DNA of 5,784 bases from JBCBRR01 sp039029235 (GCA_039029235.1 JBCCGO010000037.1:1-5784), one strand, 5' to 3'. Shown: positions 1 to 5,784, counted from the first letter of the stretch. Program-made: numbers and translations. The notes: generated by a model not told the origin, from the sequence alone.

Positions 1-80
1 CCCACATGGCCTTCTCTTCCAGGTAATAAATGGGCGATTTTAGCAAACTGCTCTGTTGTTAACTCATCTCTACGATGCAT
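1..80 (-). CDS. IS5-family transposase, N-terminal fragment (runs off left edge)
   Basis: The minus strand reads MHRRDELTTEQFAKIAHLL from an ATG at 80-78, followed by PGREGHVG up to the window edge. The pattern 'H-E-L-T-x-x-Q-F/W-x-x-I-x-x-L-L-P-G' is the hallmark N-terminus of IS5-family (IS427-like group) DDE transposases, so this is the start of an insertion-sequence transposase that would catalyse cut-and-paste movement of its own element. An in-frame TAA four codons upstream supports this ATG as the start. Only 26 codons are visible, with no frameshift or stop among them, so I cannot say whether the gene is intact. The catalytic DDE residues lie outside the window. It is transcribed divergently from the rhomboid gene, and the IS end should lie between about 81 and 200, but I could not fix the inverted repeat. 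Confidence 0.7.
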   Translation of the reverse strand, partial: MHRRDELTTEQFAKIAHLLPGREGHV

Positions 81-109
81 TGTTATCGTTTATGATTCGT
101 TTTTTGCCA

Positions 110-117
110 CAAAGATA
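110..117 (-). promoter_or_regulatory. Possible Bacteroidota -7 promoter element for the IS transposase
   Basis: On the minus strand these bases read TATCTTTG, an exact match to the Bacteroidota -7 consensus TAnnTTTG. It lies about 30 bases upstream of the transposase ATG, a reasonable distance for a short leader. I do not see a TTG at the usual -33 spacing, so support rests on the single box. Confidence 0.3.
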
Positions 118-244
118 CTAAAATAATTGACAGCACTACCTGGTCTTGTTGTAAACACCGACTATCTTTAATATCTTACTTCAGTGTCTTACCTGATGCA
201 AATAGTAAAGATATCCAGATTTACAGCATATATCCACATTCCCT

Positions 245-1114
245 ATGCTAGCCGAAGCCAAGGCCTTCCTGACAAGGCACTTCCAGAAGCCTGAAAACGG
301 GCTAATGCAGATTATCCTTATCCATGGGCTTATTTTCGTCTCCTTGCTACTCATCAAAATTTTGCTCATACTAGCCGGCTATGAAGCGCGCTACCAAGCC
401 CTCTATCAGAGCCTAAGCTTGCCGGCCTCTTGGCAGACTTTCTTGTACCGACCTTGGAGTATTTTCACCCACTTCTGGATACAAGAGTATTTCTGGAATA
501 CTTTTTGGAGCTTATTGCTGCTAAATGCTTTTGGACGCCTGATTATGAACTCCTTAGGTAGCCCACACTTAGTAGCCTTGTATGTACTAGGAGGCATAGC
601 AGGAGGCAGTGCTTTCTTGCTTTTGTATAACCTATCGCCTACCTTTCGAGGCACTAACCCAAACCTAGTGGGCACAACAGGTAGTCTCTATGCCGTGATG
701 GCAGGAGCCGCTGTGATAGCACCTCATCTTACCTTGCGGATGCCTTTCATAGGCCCTATCCCCATTCGGTACATCGTAGCAGGGTTACTATTGCTTTCAT
801 TTTTAGAATTATCTAGCCGACGACCAGCTATAGCCATAGCCAACCTAGGAGGCGCTTTGCTGGGCTATGGATACGTGCAGTACTTGAGCAGGCTACGTAA
901 GCTAAGCTCCTTCTTAGCAAGCTGGTACAAGCTCCTTATGAAACAGAGCGCACACAAGGTGACTGATAAGCCCGAGCCAGCTAACTCAACTAAAGCAGTA
1001 GCTTACCCAGCCAGCCAGGAGGACGTCGATGCCATCCTAGAGAAGATCGCTGCCTCAGGCTATGAAAGTCTAACCCAAGAAGAAAGGCAACAACTATTTC
1101 ATGCAGGGCAGTAA
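245..1114 (+). CDS. Rhomboid-family membrane protein, probably catalytically inactive
   Basis: A 289-residue integral membrane protein. The N-terminus (FQKPENGLMQIILIHGLIF, residues 13-31), the loop LYRPWSIFTHF (67-77) and the C-terminal tail AILEKIAASGYESLTQEER (264-282) match the architecture of Bacteroidota rhomboid intramembrane proteases. About six membrane segments are visible, near 23-44, 84-101, 108-128, 142-160, 168-188 and 195-213. Active rhomboids cut substrates inside the membrane with a Ser/His dyad: Ser in G-x-S-G and His in A-H-x-x-G. Here the G-x-S-G site reads GTTG (143-146), putting Thr145 at the nucleophile, and A-H-L-G-G reads A-N-L-G-G, putting Asn200 at the His. The H-x-x-x-N of helix 2 also reads N-x-x-x-S (Asn85, Ser89). 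All four key positions therefore differ, while the frame, length and fold are intact. I infer a conserved pseudoprotease, perhaps a binding or chaperone-like membrane protein. The start fits the family N-terminus. Confidence 0.85.
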   Translation: MLAEAKAFLTRHFQKPENGLMQIILIHGLIFVSLLLIKILLILAGYEARYQALYQSLSLPASWQTFLYRPWSIFTHFWIQEYFWNTFWSLLLLNAFGRLIMNSLGSPHLVALYVLGGIAGGSAFLLLYNLSPTFRGTNPNLVGTTGSLYAVMAGAAVIAPHLTLRMPFIGPIPIRYIVAGLLLLSFLELSSRRPAIAIANLGGALLGYGYVQYLSRLRKLSSFLASWYKLLMKQSAHKVTDKPEPANSTKAVAYPASQEDVDAILEKIAASGYESLTQEERQQLFHAGQ

Positions 1115-1134
1115 ATGCTGCTCACTGAGTATGG

Positions 1135-1155
1135 CTGACTGAGGAAACCAGTCAG
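1135..1155 (+). other. Perfect 7-bp inverted repeat just after the rhomboid gene
   Basis: CTGACTG (1135-1141) and CAGTCAG (1149-1155) are perfect inverted repeats around a 7-base loop, starting 20 bases past the rhomboid stop codon. The position suits a 3'-end hairpin or attenuating terminator. No T-tract follows (the next bases are A-rich), so a canonical intrinsic terminator is not supported. Confidence 0.35.
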
Positions 1156-1631
1156 GATGAAAGAAAAAATGCTTCAAATGGGAGCAAGGAAAAACAGGAC
1201 AAATACAAAAAATAGTCAGCGAAAAGCATCCTATGGCAGATCTACTGTACACATTTTTTTGAGATACTATTGCTAGATAAGCTTAAGGAGTTGCTGTAGA
1301 CCAGCTGGGGCGTTGTGGAGCTTTGCAGCAAACCTAGCACGGCCCTACCCTGGCTGTTCGGACGAGTGCTGCCTCGCATTTAGTACATTTTCTAGGCCTG
1401 GCTAGCAGGACCTAGCTGGCTGGCTATCGATCAGCTATTGGACAAGTATATAACCTGACCTCAGCAGTATTGTCTTGGCCAAGGGCCCCTGGGAAAATCC
1501 TAGGCGTGTAGCTAGCTGGTGTGCCTTATCCCCCTTAACCAGCGCGCTAGCATCGCTGCCCACACTAGCTCCATCTAGGGGGCACACGCCAGTGTTTTCT
1601 GGAAGCTGGGCTACCGACCCATTCGCAAGCG
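1156..1631. other. Gene-poor spacer, possibly an eroded coding region
   Basis: No intact gene is visible. One plus-strand frame, starting around 1274, reads protein-like stretches such as LFGRVLPRI (1354-1380), AWLAGPSWLAIDQLLDKYIT (1396-1455) and SVFWKLGYRPIRKRCK (1591-1638). They are separated by in-frame TAG and TGA codons, never TAA. That would fit a pseudogene decayed by CAG-to-TAG and CGA-to-TGA changes. The number of stops, however, is about what chance gives for DNA of this composition, and I do not recognise the protein. A 32-codon ORF at 1178-1276 (MGARKNRTNTKN...) is basic and contains SYGR, faintly like ribosomal protein bTHX, but lacks its GKGD start. Confidence 0.25.
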
Positions 1632-1662
1632 TTGCAAATGATACCTGTTAAGCCTAAATTTG
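1632..1662 (+). promoter_or_regulatory. Bacteroidota-type promoter for tRNA-Asp
   Basis: TTG at 1632-1634 is followed after 20 bases by TAAATTTG at 1655-1662. This matches the Bacteroidota primary sigma-factor promoter (TTG at -33, TAnnTTTG at -7, about 19-20 bases between). Transcription would begin near 1668-1670, some 65 bases before the tRNA, leaving a short 5' leader for processing. No other gene in the correct direction lies between. The call comes from consensus match and position only. Confidence 0.45.
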
Positions 1663-1732
1663 GCAGCAGGTATAGACCAGGGGGAGCTCGAGCGCCGACA
1701 GCCTGATAACCTGGTCAATCAACTACAACAGA

Positions 1733-1807
1733 GGTCTGGTGGTTCAGCTTGGTTAGAACGCCTGCCTGTCACGCAGGAGATCGCGGGTTCGAGTCCCGTC
1801 CAGACCG
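1733..1807 (+). tRNA. tRNA-Asp (anticodon GTC)
   Basis: A complete cloverleaf of 75 bases. The acceptor stem GGTCTGG (1733-1739) pairs with CCAGACC (1800-1806). The D-stem GTTC (1742-1745) pairs with GAAC (1756-1759). The anticodon stem CCTGC (1761-1765) pairs with GCAGG (1773-1777) around the loop CTGTCAC, with anticodon GTC at 1768-1770. The T-stem GCGGG/CCCGT (1783-1787/1795-1799, one G-T pair) encloses TTCGAGT. The discriminator base G1807 is the known aspartate identity base. The 3' CCA is not encoded, so it must be added by CCA-adding enzyme. The tRNA stands alone: no second tRNA follows, and no copy of its 3' end that would mark an integration site is visible. Confidence 0.97.
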
Positions 1808-2312
1808 CTCTGAGTAACACACTGAGCATGATCTAAAGTAGATGTAAATATATAACCCTGTGAGCTGAAGTATCTAGATGCCAAGGGCATACAAGAAGAG
1901 AGTGCAGGAGCATCTGTTAAGCAGATACTACGATAAAGTACTCCCTTGGACCAAGTTCTCAGCACTGAGACAGAGCCAAGTACAGCTCAAGCACCTACAA
2001 AGTGCATAAGCTTGGCGTCACGGCATATTCTTAATGTATAGCGCGGTGTATTTTATGGCTTCGAGTGTCTAGGCACCTCCTAGATGAGTCCACCTTAAAG
2101 GACAAAGCTGGCCTCCCAGCAAGCATACCCTTTGATGCTGCTACCTACTAGTGCCCCTTTGCTGCAGTTTTTTGCAAAGCTCTATCCTGGTCTCATCGCC
2201 TCTCTAGCCTGGAGTAGTCAGGGACAGTAATATACACCGACACCTAGTGGCTCTGTTTTCATTATACCAAGCAGATATTAGGACTCGTGCATGCCCATAT
2301 AACAGCACCCAT
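1808..2312. other. Gene-poor spacer between tRNA-Asp and topA
   Basis: I see no convincing gene in these 505 bases. The best open frame is 43 codons at 1878-2009 (plus, MPRAYKKRVQEHLLSRYYDK...). It is basic and amphipathic, begins right after an in-frame TAG and has no recognised family, so it could be a fragment or chance. Two small inverted repeats are present: TCTAGG/CCTAGA at 2068-2084 (5-base loop) and CTTTGC/GCAAAG at 2157-2179 (11-base loop). Neither is followed by a T-tract. No good TAnnTTTG promoter for topA was found on the plus strand. Confidence 0.4.
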
Positions 2313-4634
2313 ATGCCCAAAAACCTAGTTATTGTTGAATCACCAGCCAAAGCCAAAACCATTCAAAGCTACCTAGGCAAGGACTACGAAGTTGCCTCCT
2401 GCAATGGCCATATCAGAGACTTACCCAAAAACAACAAAGCTATTGATGTAGCGCAGGGCTTCCAGCCCACTTACGAAGTCAGCAAAGGCAAGCAACAGGT
2501 CGTCACAGAATTAAAAAAACGAGTCCGTAAGGTAGATCAGGTATACCTAGCTAGTGATGATGATCGCGAGGGAGAGGCTATCTCTTGGCACCTGAGAGAA
2601 GCTTTGGCACTGCATGAGGCGAAGACACGAAGAATAGTCTTCAGAGAGATTACCAAGCATGCCGTCCTCAAAGCTATTCAAAACCCCAGAGCCATCGATC
2701 TAGCCCTAGTAAATTCACAGCAAGCTAGGCGTGTGCTAGACAGGCTTGTCGGCTATGACTTGTCGCCACTACTCTGGAAAAAAATTAAACCAGGCCTATC
2801 AGCAGGTCGTGTTCAGTCCGTAGCTGTACGCATGATCGTAGAGCGAGAGCGAGCCATCATTGCTTTCGAACCAACAGCTTACTTTGTTATAGCAGCCCTG
2901 CTTGCCGTAGATAAAGATCATTACCTACATGCTGAGCTACTTGAGCGACTCAAGACCGAGGCAGCAGCCTATCAGTTTCTCCAGCAGTGCATAGGTGCTA
3001 CCTTTGCCGTCCAGGCCCTCGAAAAGAAACCAGCCAAGAAGTCTCCCCCTCCTCCCTTCATTACCTCCACGTTGCAGCAGGAAGCCAGCCTTAGACTAGG
3101 CTACACAGTCACACGTACCATGCTACTAGCCCAGAACCTCTACGAGGCAGGTAAAATTTCTTACATGCGCACAGACGCTGTATACCTGGCGGCAGAAGCT
3201 GTACAAGGGGCTCAGCGAGAGATTCAAGCGGCCTATGGAGCTGACTATTTCCAGGCCAGGACATATACAACCAAATCAGCCACTGCGCAGGAGGCCCACG
3301 AGGCTATCAGGCCCACCGACTTCTCGCAGCGGACCGTAAGCCCAGATACCAGCGAGCAGCGACTCTATGAACTGATCTGGAAACGTGCTATTGCCTCTCA
3401 AATGGCTGATGCTCAGCTAGAGAAAACTACGGCTACCGTTGCTATCTCTACCACGCCCCAAACCCTGGTAGCTAAAGGAGAAGTGGTCAAGTTCGAAGGA
3501 TTTCTTAAAGTATATACCCCCCACCGAGAGGAGGGAGAAGCGCAAGCCACCGTGCTACCTCCCCTTACCATAGGTCAAGTGCTAGCCCTAGATCACATGC
3601 AAGCTCGCGAACGCTTTACCAAGCCTCCGGCTAGATACACGGAAGCCAGCCTAGTGAAACAGCTCGAAGAGCAAGGCATCGGCCGCCCCTCCACCTATGC
3701 GCCCATTATTGGCACCATCCAGCAGCGGGGCTATGTCATCAAAGAATCTAGAGACGGCCGGGAGCGCGCCTACCAGCTACTAACCCTCCGGAACAACCAA
3801 ATCCAGGCAGAAAAACGTACGGAAATAACCGGTACAGAGAAGCAAAAGCTATGCCCTACAGACACTGCCCTGGTCGTGAATGACTTTTTGGTGTCGCACT
3901 TTGCGGAGGTAACGGACTATGGCTTTACAGCTAAGATAGAGCAGCAGCTAGACGAAATAGCAGCAGGGGATAAAGAGTGGGATAAGATGCTAGCTGCTTT
4001 TTACCAAGACTTTTGCCCCAAAGTAGAGCAAACAGCCCAGCTCGATAGGACTGCTCTCGATACCTCCAGGCTGCTAGGTACAGAACCCACTACGGGCAAG
4101 CCAGTCATAGCACGGCTGGGTAAGTATGGTCCCTTGGTGCAGCTAGGTGATAGCGATGCTGAATCCCCTGCTCGGGTTGCTAGCCTGAGAAAAAACCAAC
4201 GGCTAGAAAATATAACACTCGCAGAAGCCCTTGATCTCTTCAAACTACCTAGAGAGGTGGGCCAGTGGGAAGCCACCCCCATAGTTGCTAACGTAGGCAG
4301 ATATGGTCCTTATATCAAGCACCAAGACCGATTCTATCAGCTTGGTAAGGAAGATGATCCTTTGAAAATCACCCTGGAGAGGGCTATCGCGATCATGCAG
4401 GCCAAGCGCCAGGCAGATGCTAAACGCCTGATCAAAACCTTTGACCAAGATCCTGCTATCCAAGTCTTAAACGGACGCTGGGGACCTTACATCAAGGTGA
4501 AACGCAAGGATGGCTATCTTAATGCGCGCATTCCTCCAGAGATAGATCCAGCACAGCTAACGCTGCAAGACTGCCTCGAACTTGCTGAGAAAGTCGCTGC
4601 AAAAAAGCAGCCTAAAAAGAAGCCAGGAAGATAG
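2313..4634 (+). CDS. topA: DNA topoisomerase I (type IA, omega protein)
   Basis: This enzyme relaxes negative supercoils by cutting one DNA strand through a transient 5'-phosphotyrosine and passing the other strand. The protein has 773 residues. The N-terminal TOPRIM domain starts with NLVIVESPAKAKTI (residues 4-17; Glu9 is catalytic) and contains the metal-binding SDDDREGE (81-88; Asp82, Asp84, Glu86). The hinge motif SAGRVQSVAVRMI spans 163-175. The active-site tyrosine is Tyr284 in ISYMRTD (282-288), and GIGRPST lies at 455-461. The C-terminus has three G-x-[YW]-G-P repeats (603, 662, 721) and a Lys-rich tail. There are no CxxC zinc ribbons, unlike E. coli TopA but as in other Bacteroidota. 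I chose the ATG at 2313 because family homology starts there; the in-frame ATG at 2247 would add 22 unrelated residues. No Shine-Dalgarno sequence is evident, as is common in this phylum. It looks fully functional and stands alone. Confidence 0.98.
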   Translation: MPKNLVIVESPAKAKTIQSYLGKDYEVASCNGHIRDLPKNNKAIDVAQGFQPTYEVSKGKQQVVTELKKRVRKVDQVYLASDDDREGEAISWHLREALALHEAKTRRIVFREITKHAVLKAIQNPRAIDLALVNSQQARRVLDRLVGYDLSPLLWKKIKPGLSAGRVQSVAVRMIVERERAIIAFEPTAYFVIAALLAVDKDHYLHAELLERLKTEAAAYQFLQQCIGATFAVQALEKKPAKKSPPPPFITSTLQQEASLRLGYTVTRTMLLAQNLYEAGKISYMRTDAVYLAAEAVQGAQREIQAAYGADYFQARTYTTKSATAQEAHEAIRPTDFSQRTVSPDTSEQRLYELIWKRAIASQMADAQLEKTTATVAISTTPQTLVAKGEVVKFEGFLKVYTPHREEGEAQATVLPPLTIGQVLALDHMQARERFTKPPARYTEASLVKQLEEQGIGRPSTYAPIIGTIQQRGYVIKESRDGRERAYQLLTLRNNQIQAEKRTEITGTEKQKLCPTDTALVVNDFLVSHFAEVTDYGFTAKIEQQLDEIAAGDKEWDKMLAAFYQDFCPKVEQTAQLDRTALDTSRLLGTEPTTGKPVIARLGKYGPLVQLGDSDAESPARVASLRKNQRLENITLAEALDLFKLPREVGQWEATPIVANVGRYGPYIKHQDRFYQLGKEDDPLKITLERAIAIMQAKRQADAKRLIKTFDQDPAIQVLNGRWGPYIKVKRKDGYLNARIPPEIDPAQLTLQDCLELAEKVAAKKQPKKKPGR

Positions 4635-4700
4635 GCCCATAGTGCATCTTACCAGCAACTTCGACCAACCATATCCAACCCTGTAGCGCCAAGGCGGTAG

Positions 4701-4722
4701 TGTCCCAAAAAGTGTGTAAAGT
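4701..4722. repeat. Candidate IS256-type terminal repeat
   Basis: TGTCCCAAAAAGTGTGTAA followed by AGT resembles the outer ends of IS256-family elements. It lies about 65 bases beyond the stop codon of the transposase remnant (4788) and is oriented with its outer end to the left, exactly where the 3' end of that element should be. The partner end, its inverted complement, is not present to the right within the window, which fits a truncated element. The similarity is judged from memory. Confidence 0.4.
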
Positions 4723-4787
4723 AGGGCCTTCATAGGGTTCATATCACTGATTATTTTTGCACTTATCCTGCTTTGCACTACTCCCAG

Positions 4788-5142
4788 CTAAAACACCTCT
4801 TGACCTAACTGATTGACCTTATAGCCGTAGCTCCTACGACTCATCCCTACCCGACCTAGCAGCACCAATAACGAATCTTCACTAGGAAGCGCTTCCCGCA
4901 TCCGTGATACACGCCTGTAATCTCGATTCAGGCGCTTTACCCAATTGGTTGCCCTAAACCATCCGGCGAACTGCCGAGGCATAGTTCAAGCACGTAAAAT
5001 GCAAGCTGTAGCGGACTTTCCCGCACATCGATCGGATACTTCTCGACTGCTGCCCCCAAGCTTCAAGAAAGCCTTTCCAGCGCTTATAGCCTACCTCGGG
5101 CGTATCTGCCTCTTGGTCCATTTGGAAACCCTTCCCCGACCT
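4788..5142 (-). pseudogene. IS256/mutator-type transposase, frameshifted C-terminal remnant
   Basis: Read on the minus strand, 5142-4957 encodes GFQMDQEADTPEVGYKRWKG, then FLEAWG, SIRSM, FTCLNYASAVRRMV, and then a stop (TAG at 4956-4954). Homology resumes one frame over with RATNWVKRLNRDYRRVSRMR, ALPSEDSLLVLLGRVGMSRR and KVNQL, up to a TAG at 4790-4788. The block '[Y/A]-T-N-W-[VI]-x-R-L-N-R-D-Y-R-R-x-x-R-M-R-x-A-L-P' is the C-terminal signature of the IS256-like (mutator) transposases found in Bacteroidota insertion sequences. The frameshift lies at about 4954-4958, one base too many or two too few. The N-terminal two thirds, including the first catalytic acidic residues, are missing, so this copy cannot make active transposase. 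The element points toward topA, and its outer end is probably the repeat at 4701. Confidence 0.77.
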
Positions 5143-5160
5143 GAGGCTGTGTAAAAAGTC
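5143..5160. repeat. Second IS-end-like sequence at the edge of the transposase remnant
   Basis: GAGGCTGTGTAAAAAGTC has the look of an IS terminal inverted repeat. It begins exactly where recognisable IS256-type transposase homology stops (the minus-strand codon at 5142 is the first that fits the family). The minus-strand frame continues through it without a stop to 5272, encoding YVKSHFPYQKSRTEAF and KRDFLDFLHSL, which I cannot place in the IS256 family. I infer a junction where another element inserted or recombined. It could instead be ordinary transposase coding sequence, since K-R-D-F-L-D-F-L loosely fits that region. Confidence 0.3.
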
Positions 5161-5568
5161 AAGAAAATCTCTTTTGGTACTGGTTATAAAGGCTTCAGTA
5201 CGCGATTTCTGATAGGGAAAATGGCTTTTTACATAGCCCCAATGGTGGAACAAGTGAAAAAACTTGCGCTATATGGGAGCGTAATAAATATCTTTAGTGC
5301 GAAGTTACATACTTATTGAGAGGCTGAGCATGTTAGCTAGCTTTAGGTGGAAGTTGTGCATTGTATTGAGAAGATACAAAAGGTCTGATAGCCGGCAACT
5401 TCCAGCCTAGTCCCTCACAGCAGCCCCGGTGTGCGTAGGAGCGGTCTAGGAGTCGTTGGGGGGAAGATGGAGGAGCATGGCGCGGGAGTTTCGTTAAACA
5501 AGTCTTCCCTCACTCTTCGTATCCCCCAAGACTATTGCCCGGATTTTTAGCACTGTAGCCTTGCCTCG
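5161..5568. other. Unassigned, apparently eroded sequence
   Basis: About 400 bases with no gene I can support. On the minus strand the open stretch 5272-5161 (FFHLF, GYVKSHFPYQ, RTEAFITSTKRD) may be the tail of a second IS, with further stop-interrupted codons in the same frame back to about 5380. On the plus strand an ATG at 5467 opens a short frame (MEEHGAGVSLNKSS...) that ends at 5548, without a recognised family. No hairpin, RNA gene or promoter stands out. Confidence 0.35.
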
Positions 5569-5784
5569 TTACTGGAGGCCATGTAGTCGCTCGCTGCTAA
5601 GGCCTGTCAATTCTTCGACTGCATCAGAGCTATAACCTTTACCAAGCATAGTCCTAGCGATCCCTAGCTTTTCTTGCTGCATCCCTTGCTGCATTCCTTG
5701 CTGTAGCCCTTCTTGCCTACCTTCTTGTCTTAGTTGTTCGCCGTATGTCATGATGATCTCTTTTTTGTCTGTCAGTACTGCTTC
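5569..5784 (-). CDS. Rpn-family recombination-promoting nuclease/putative transposase, C-terminal part (runs off right edge)
   Basis: Read leftward from the window edge, the frame is open from base 5784: EAVLTDKKEIIMTYGEQLRQ, then a Gln/Gly-rich repeat, then GIARTMLGKGYSSDAVEELT and GLSSERLHGLQ, ending at TAA (5571-5569). The order 'L-T-D-K-x-E-I-x-M-T-x-x-E-Q-L-R-Q-E-G', a Q/E/G repeat, and 'A-R-x-M-L-x-K-G-x-x-x-x-x-[IV]-x-x-x-T-G-L-S-x-E-x-[IL]' is the standard C-terminus of Rpn-family proteins. These carry an N-terminal PD-(D/E)XK nuclease domain that lies outside the window. The ATG at 5751 is an internal Met, not the start. Family members promote RecA-independent recombination in E. coli, and similar proteins are abundant in symbiont genomes. 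Seventy-one codons are visible with no break. Whether the nuclease part is intact cannot be seen. Confidence 0.82.
   Translation of the reverse strand, partial: EAVLTDKKEIIMTYGEQLRQEGRQEGLQQGMQQGMQQEKLGIARTMLGKGYSSDAVEELTGLSSERLHGLQ
5674..5733 (-). repeat. 12-bp tandem repeat inside the Rpn-family gene (five units)
   Basis: Five consecutive 12-base units start at 5674, 5686, 5698, 5710 and 5722. On the plus strand the first three read TTGCTGCATCCC, TTGCTGCATTCC and TTGCTGTAGCCC, and the last two are more diverged. On the coding strand they give GMQQ, GMQQ, GLQQ, GRQE and LRQE. Because the unit is four codons, gain or loss of copies keeps the frame and only changes the length of the linker between nuclease domain and C-terminal tail. 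Confidence 0.88.

Noticed and set aside
127..170. TTGACA (127-132) and TATCTTTA (163-170) as a promoter for the rhomboid gene
   Set aside because: The spacing between the boxes is too long for either sigma-70 or Bacteroidota promoters, and the second box misses the final G of TAnnTTTG.
406..675. Minus-strand 89-codon frame opposite the rhomboid gene
   Set aside because: It lies entirely inside a well-supported gene and shows no motif of its own.
1733..1807. tRNA-Asp as an integration site for a mobile element
   Set aside because: No integrase gene and no second copy of the tRNA 3' end is visible in the window.
1753..1965. A 70-codon minus-strand frame ending in SGLDGTRTRDLLRDRQAF
   Set aside because: That string is the well-known antisense translation of a tRNA gene. 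The frame overlaps tRNA-Asp and has no independent support.
2247..2312. Upstream in-frame ATG that would extend TopA by 22 residues
   Set aside because: Type IA topoisomerases begin at the M-P-K-N-L-V-I-V-E-S-P block. The extra residues show no family similarity.
4001..4463. Two minus-strand frames opposite the end of topA
   Set aside because: They are antisense to strongly conserved topoisomerase sequence and have no recognisable product.
4557..4778. Minus-strand 73-codon frame across the topA stop
   Set aside because: It spans topA coding sequence and the IS end. Part of it is just the reverse of the terminal repeat.
4945..5154. Plus-strand 69-codon frame
   Set aside because: It is antisense to the clear transposase remnant on the minus strand.
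5674..5733. The short regular repeat as a CRISPR array
   Set aside because: The units are 12 bases with no spacers and lie in frame within a coding region.

Overview
The window most likely comes from a Bacteroidota genome, and probably from a reduced, host-associated or amoeba-associated lineage of the Amoebophilus/Cardinium type. This is inferred from the rhomboid protein with the Bacteroidota-style C-terminal tail, TopA with C-terminal G-x-[YW]-G-P repeats and no zinc ribbons, TAnnTTTG-type promoter elements, an Rpn-family gene tail, insertion-sequence debris and low coding density. Base composition looks close to balanced, which is higher than the AT-rich members of that group I know of, so the family-level placement is tentative.

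Layout. Positions 1-80 (minus) hold the first 26 codons of an IS5-type transposase that runs off the left edge, with a possible promoter element at 110-117. Positions 245-1114 (plus) encode a six-helix rhomboid-fold membrane protein in which the expected catalytic Ser and His, and two further active-site positions, all appear replaced. A gene-poor stretch follows, with a Bacteroidota-like promoter (1632-1662) leading to tRNA-Asp(GTC) at 1733-1807. After another 505 bases without a convincing gene comes topA (2313-4634, plus), an apparently intact 773-residue DNA topoisomerase I.

The right 1.1 kb is a graveyard of mobile DNA. It contains a frameshifted C-terminal remnant of an IS256/mutator-type transposase (4788-5142, minus), a candidate IS end at 4701, a second IS-end-like sequence at 5143-5160 where the transposase homology stops, and unassigned sequence. 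The 3' end of an Rpn-family (PD-(D/E)XK) gene (5569-5784, minus) carries a 12-bp tandem repeat and runs off the right edge.

The genes do not form an operon or a recognisable joint pathway. topA and tRNA-Asp are housekeeping genes separated by eroded DNA. I see no new defence or biosynthetic system. The most interesting item is the apparently catalytically dead rhomboid.
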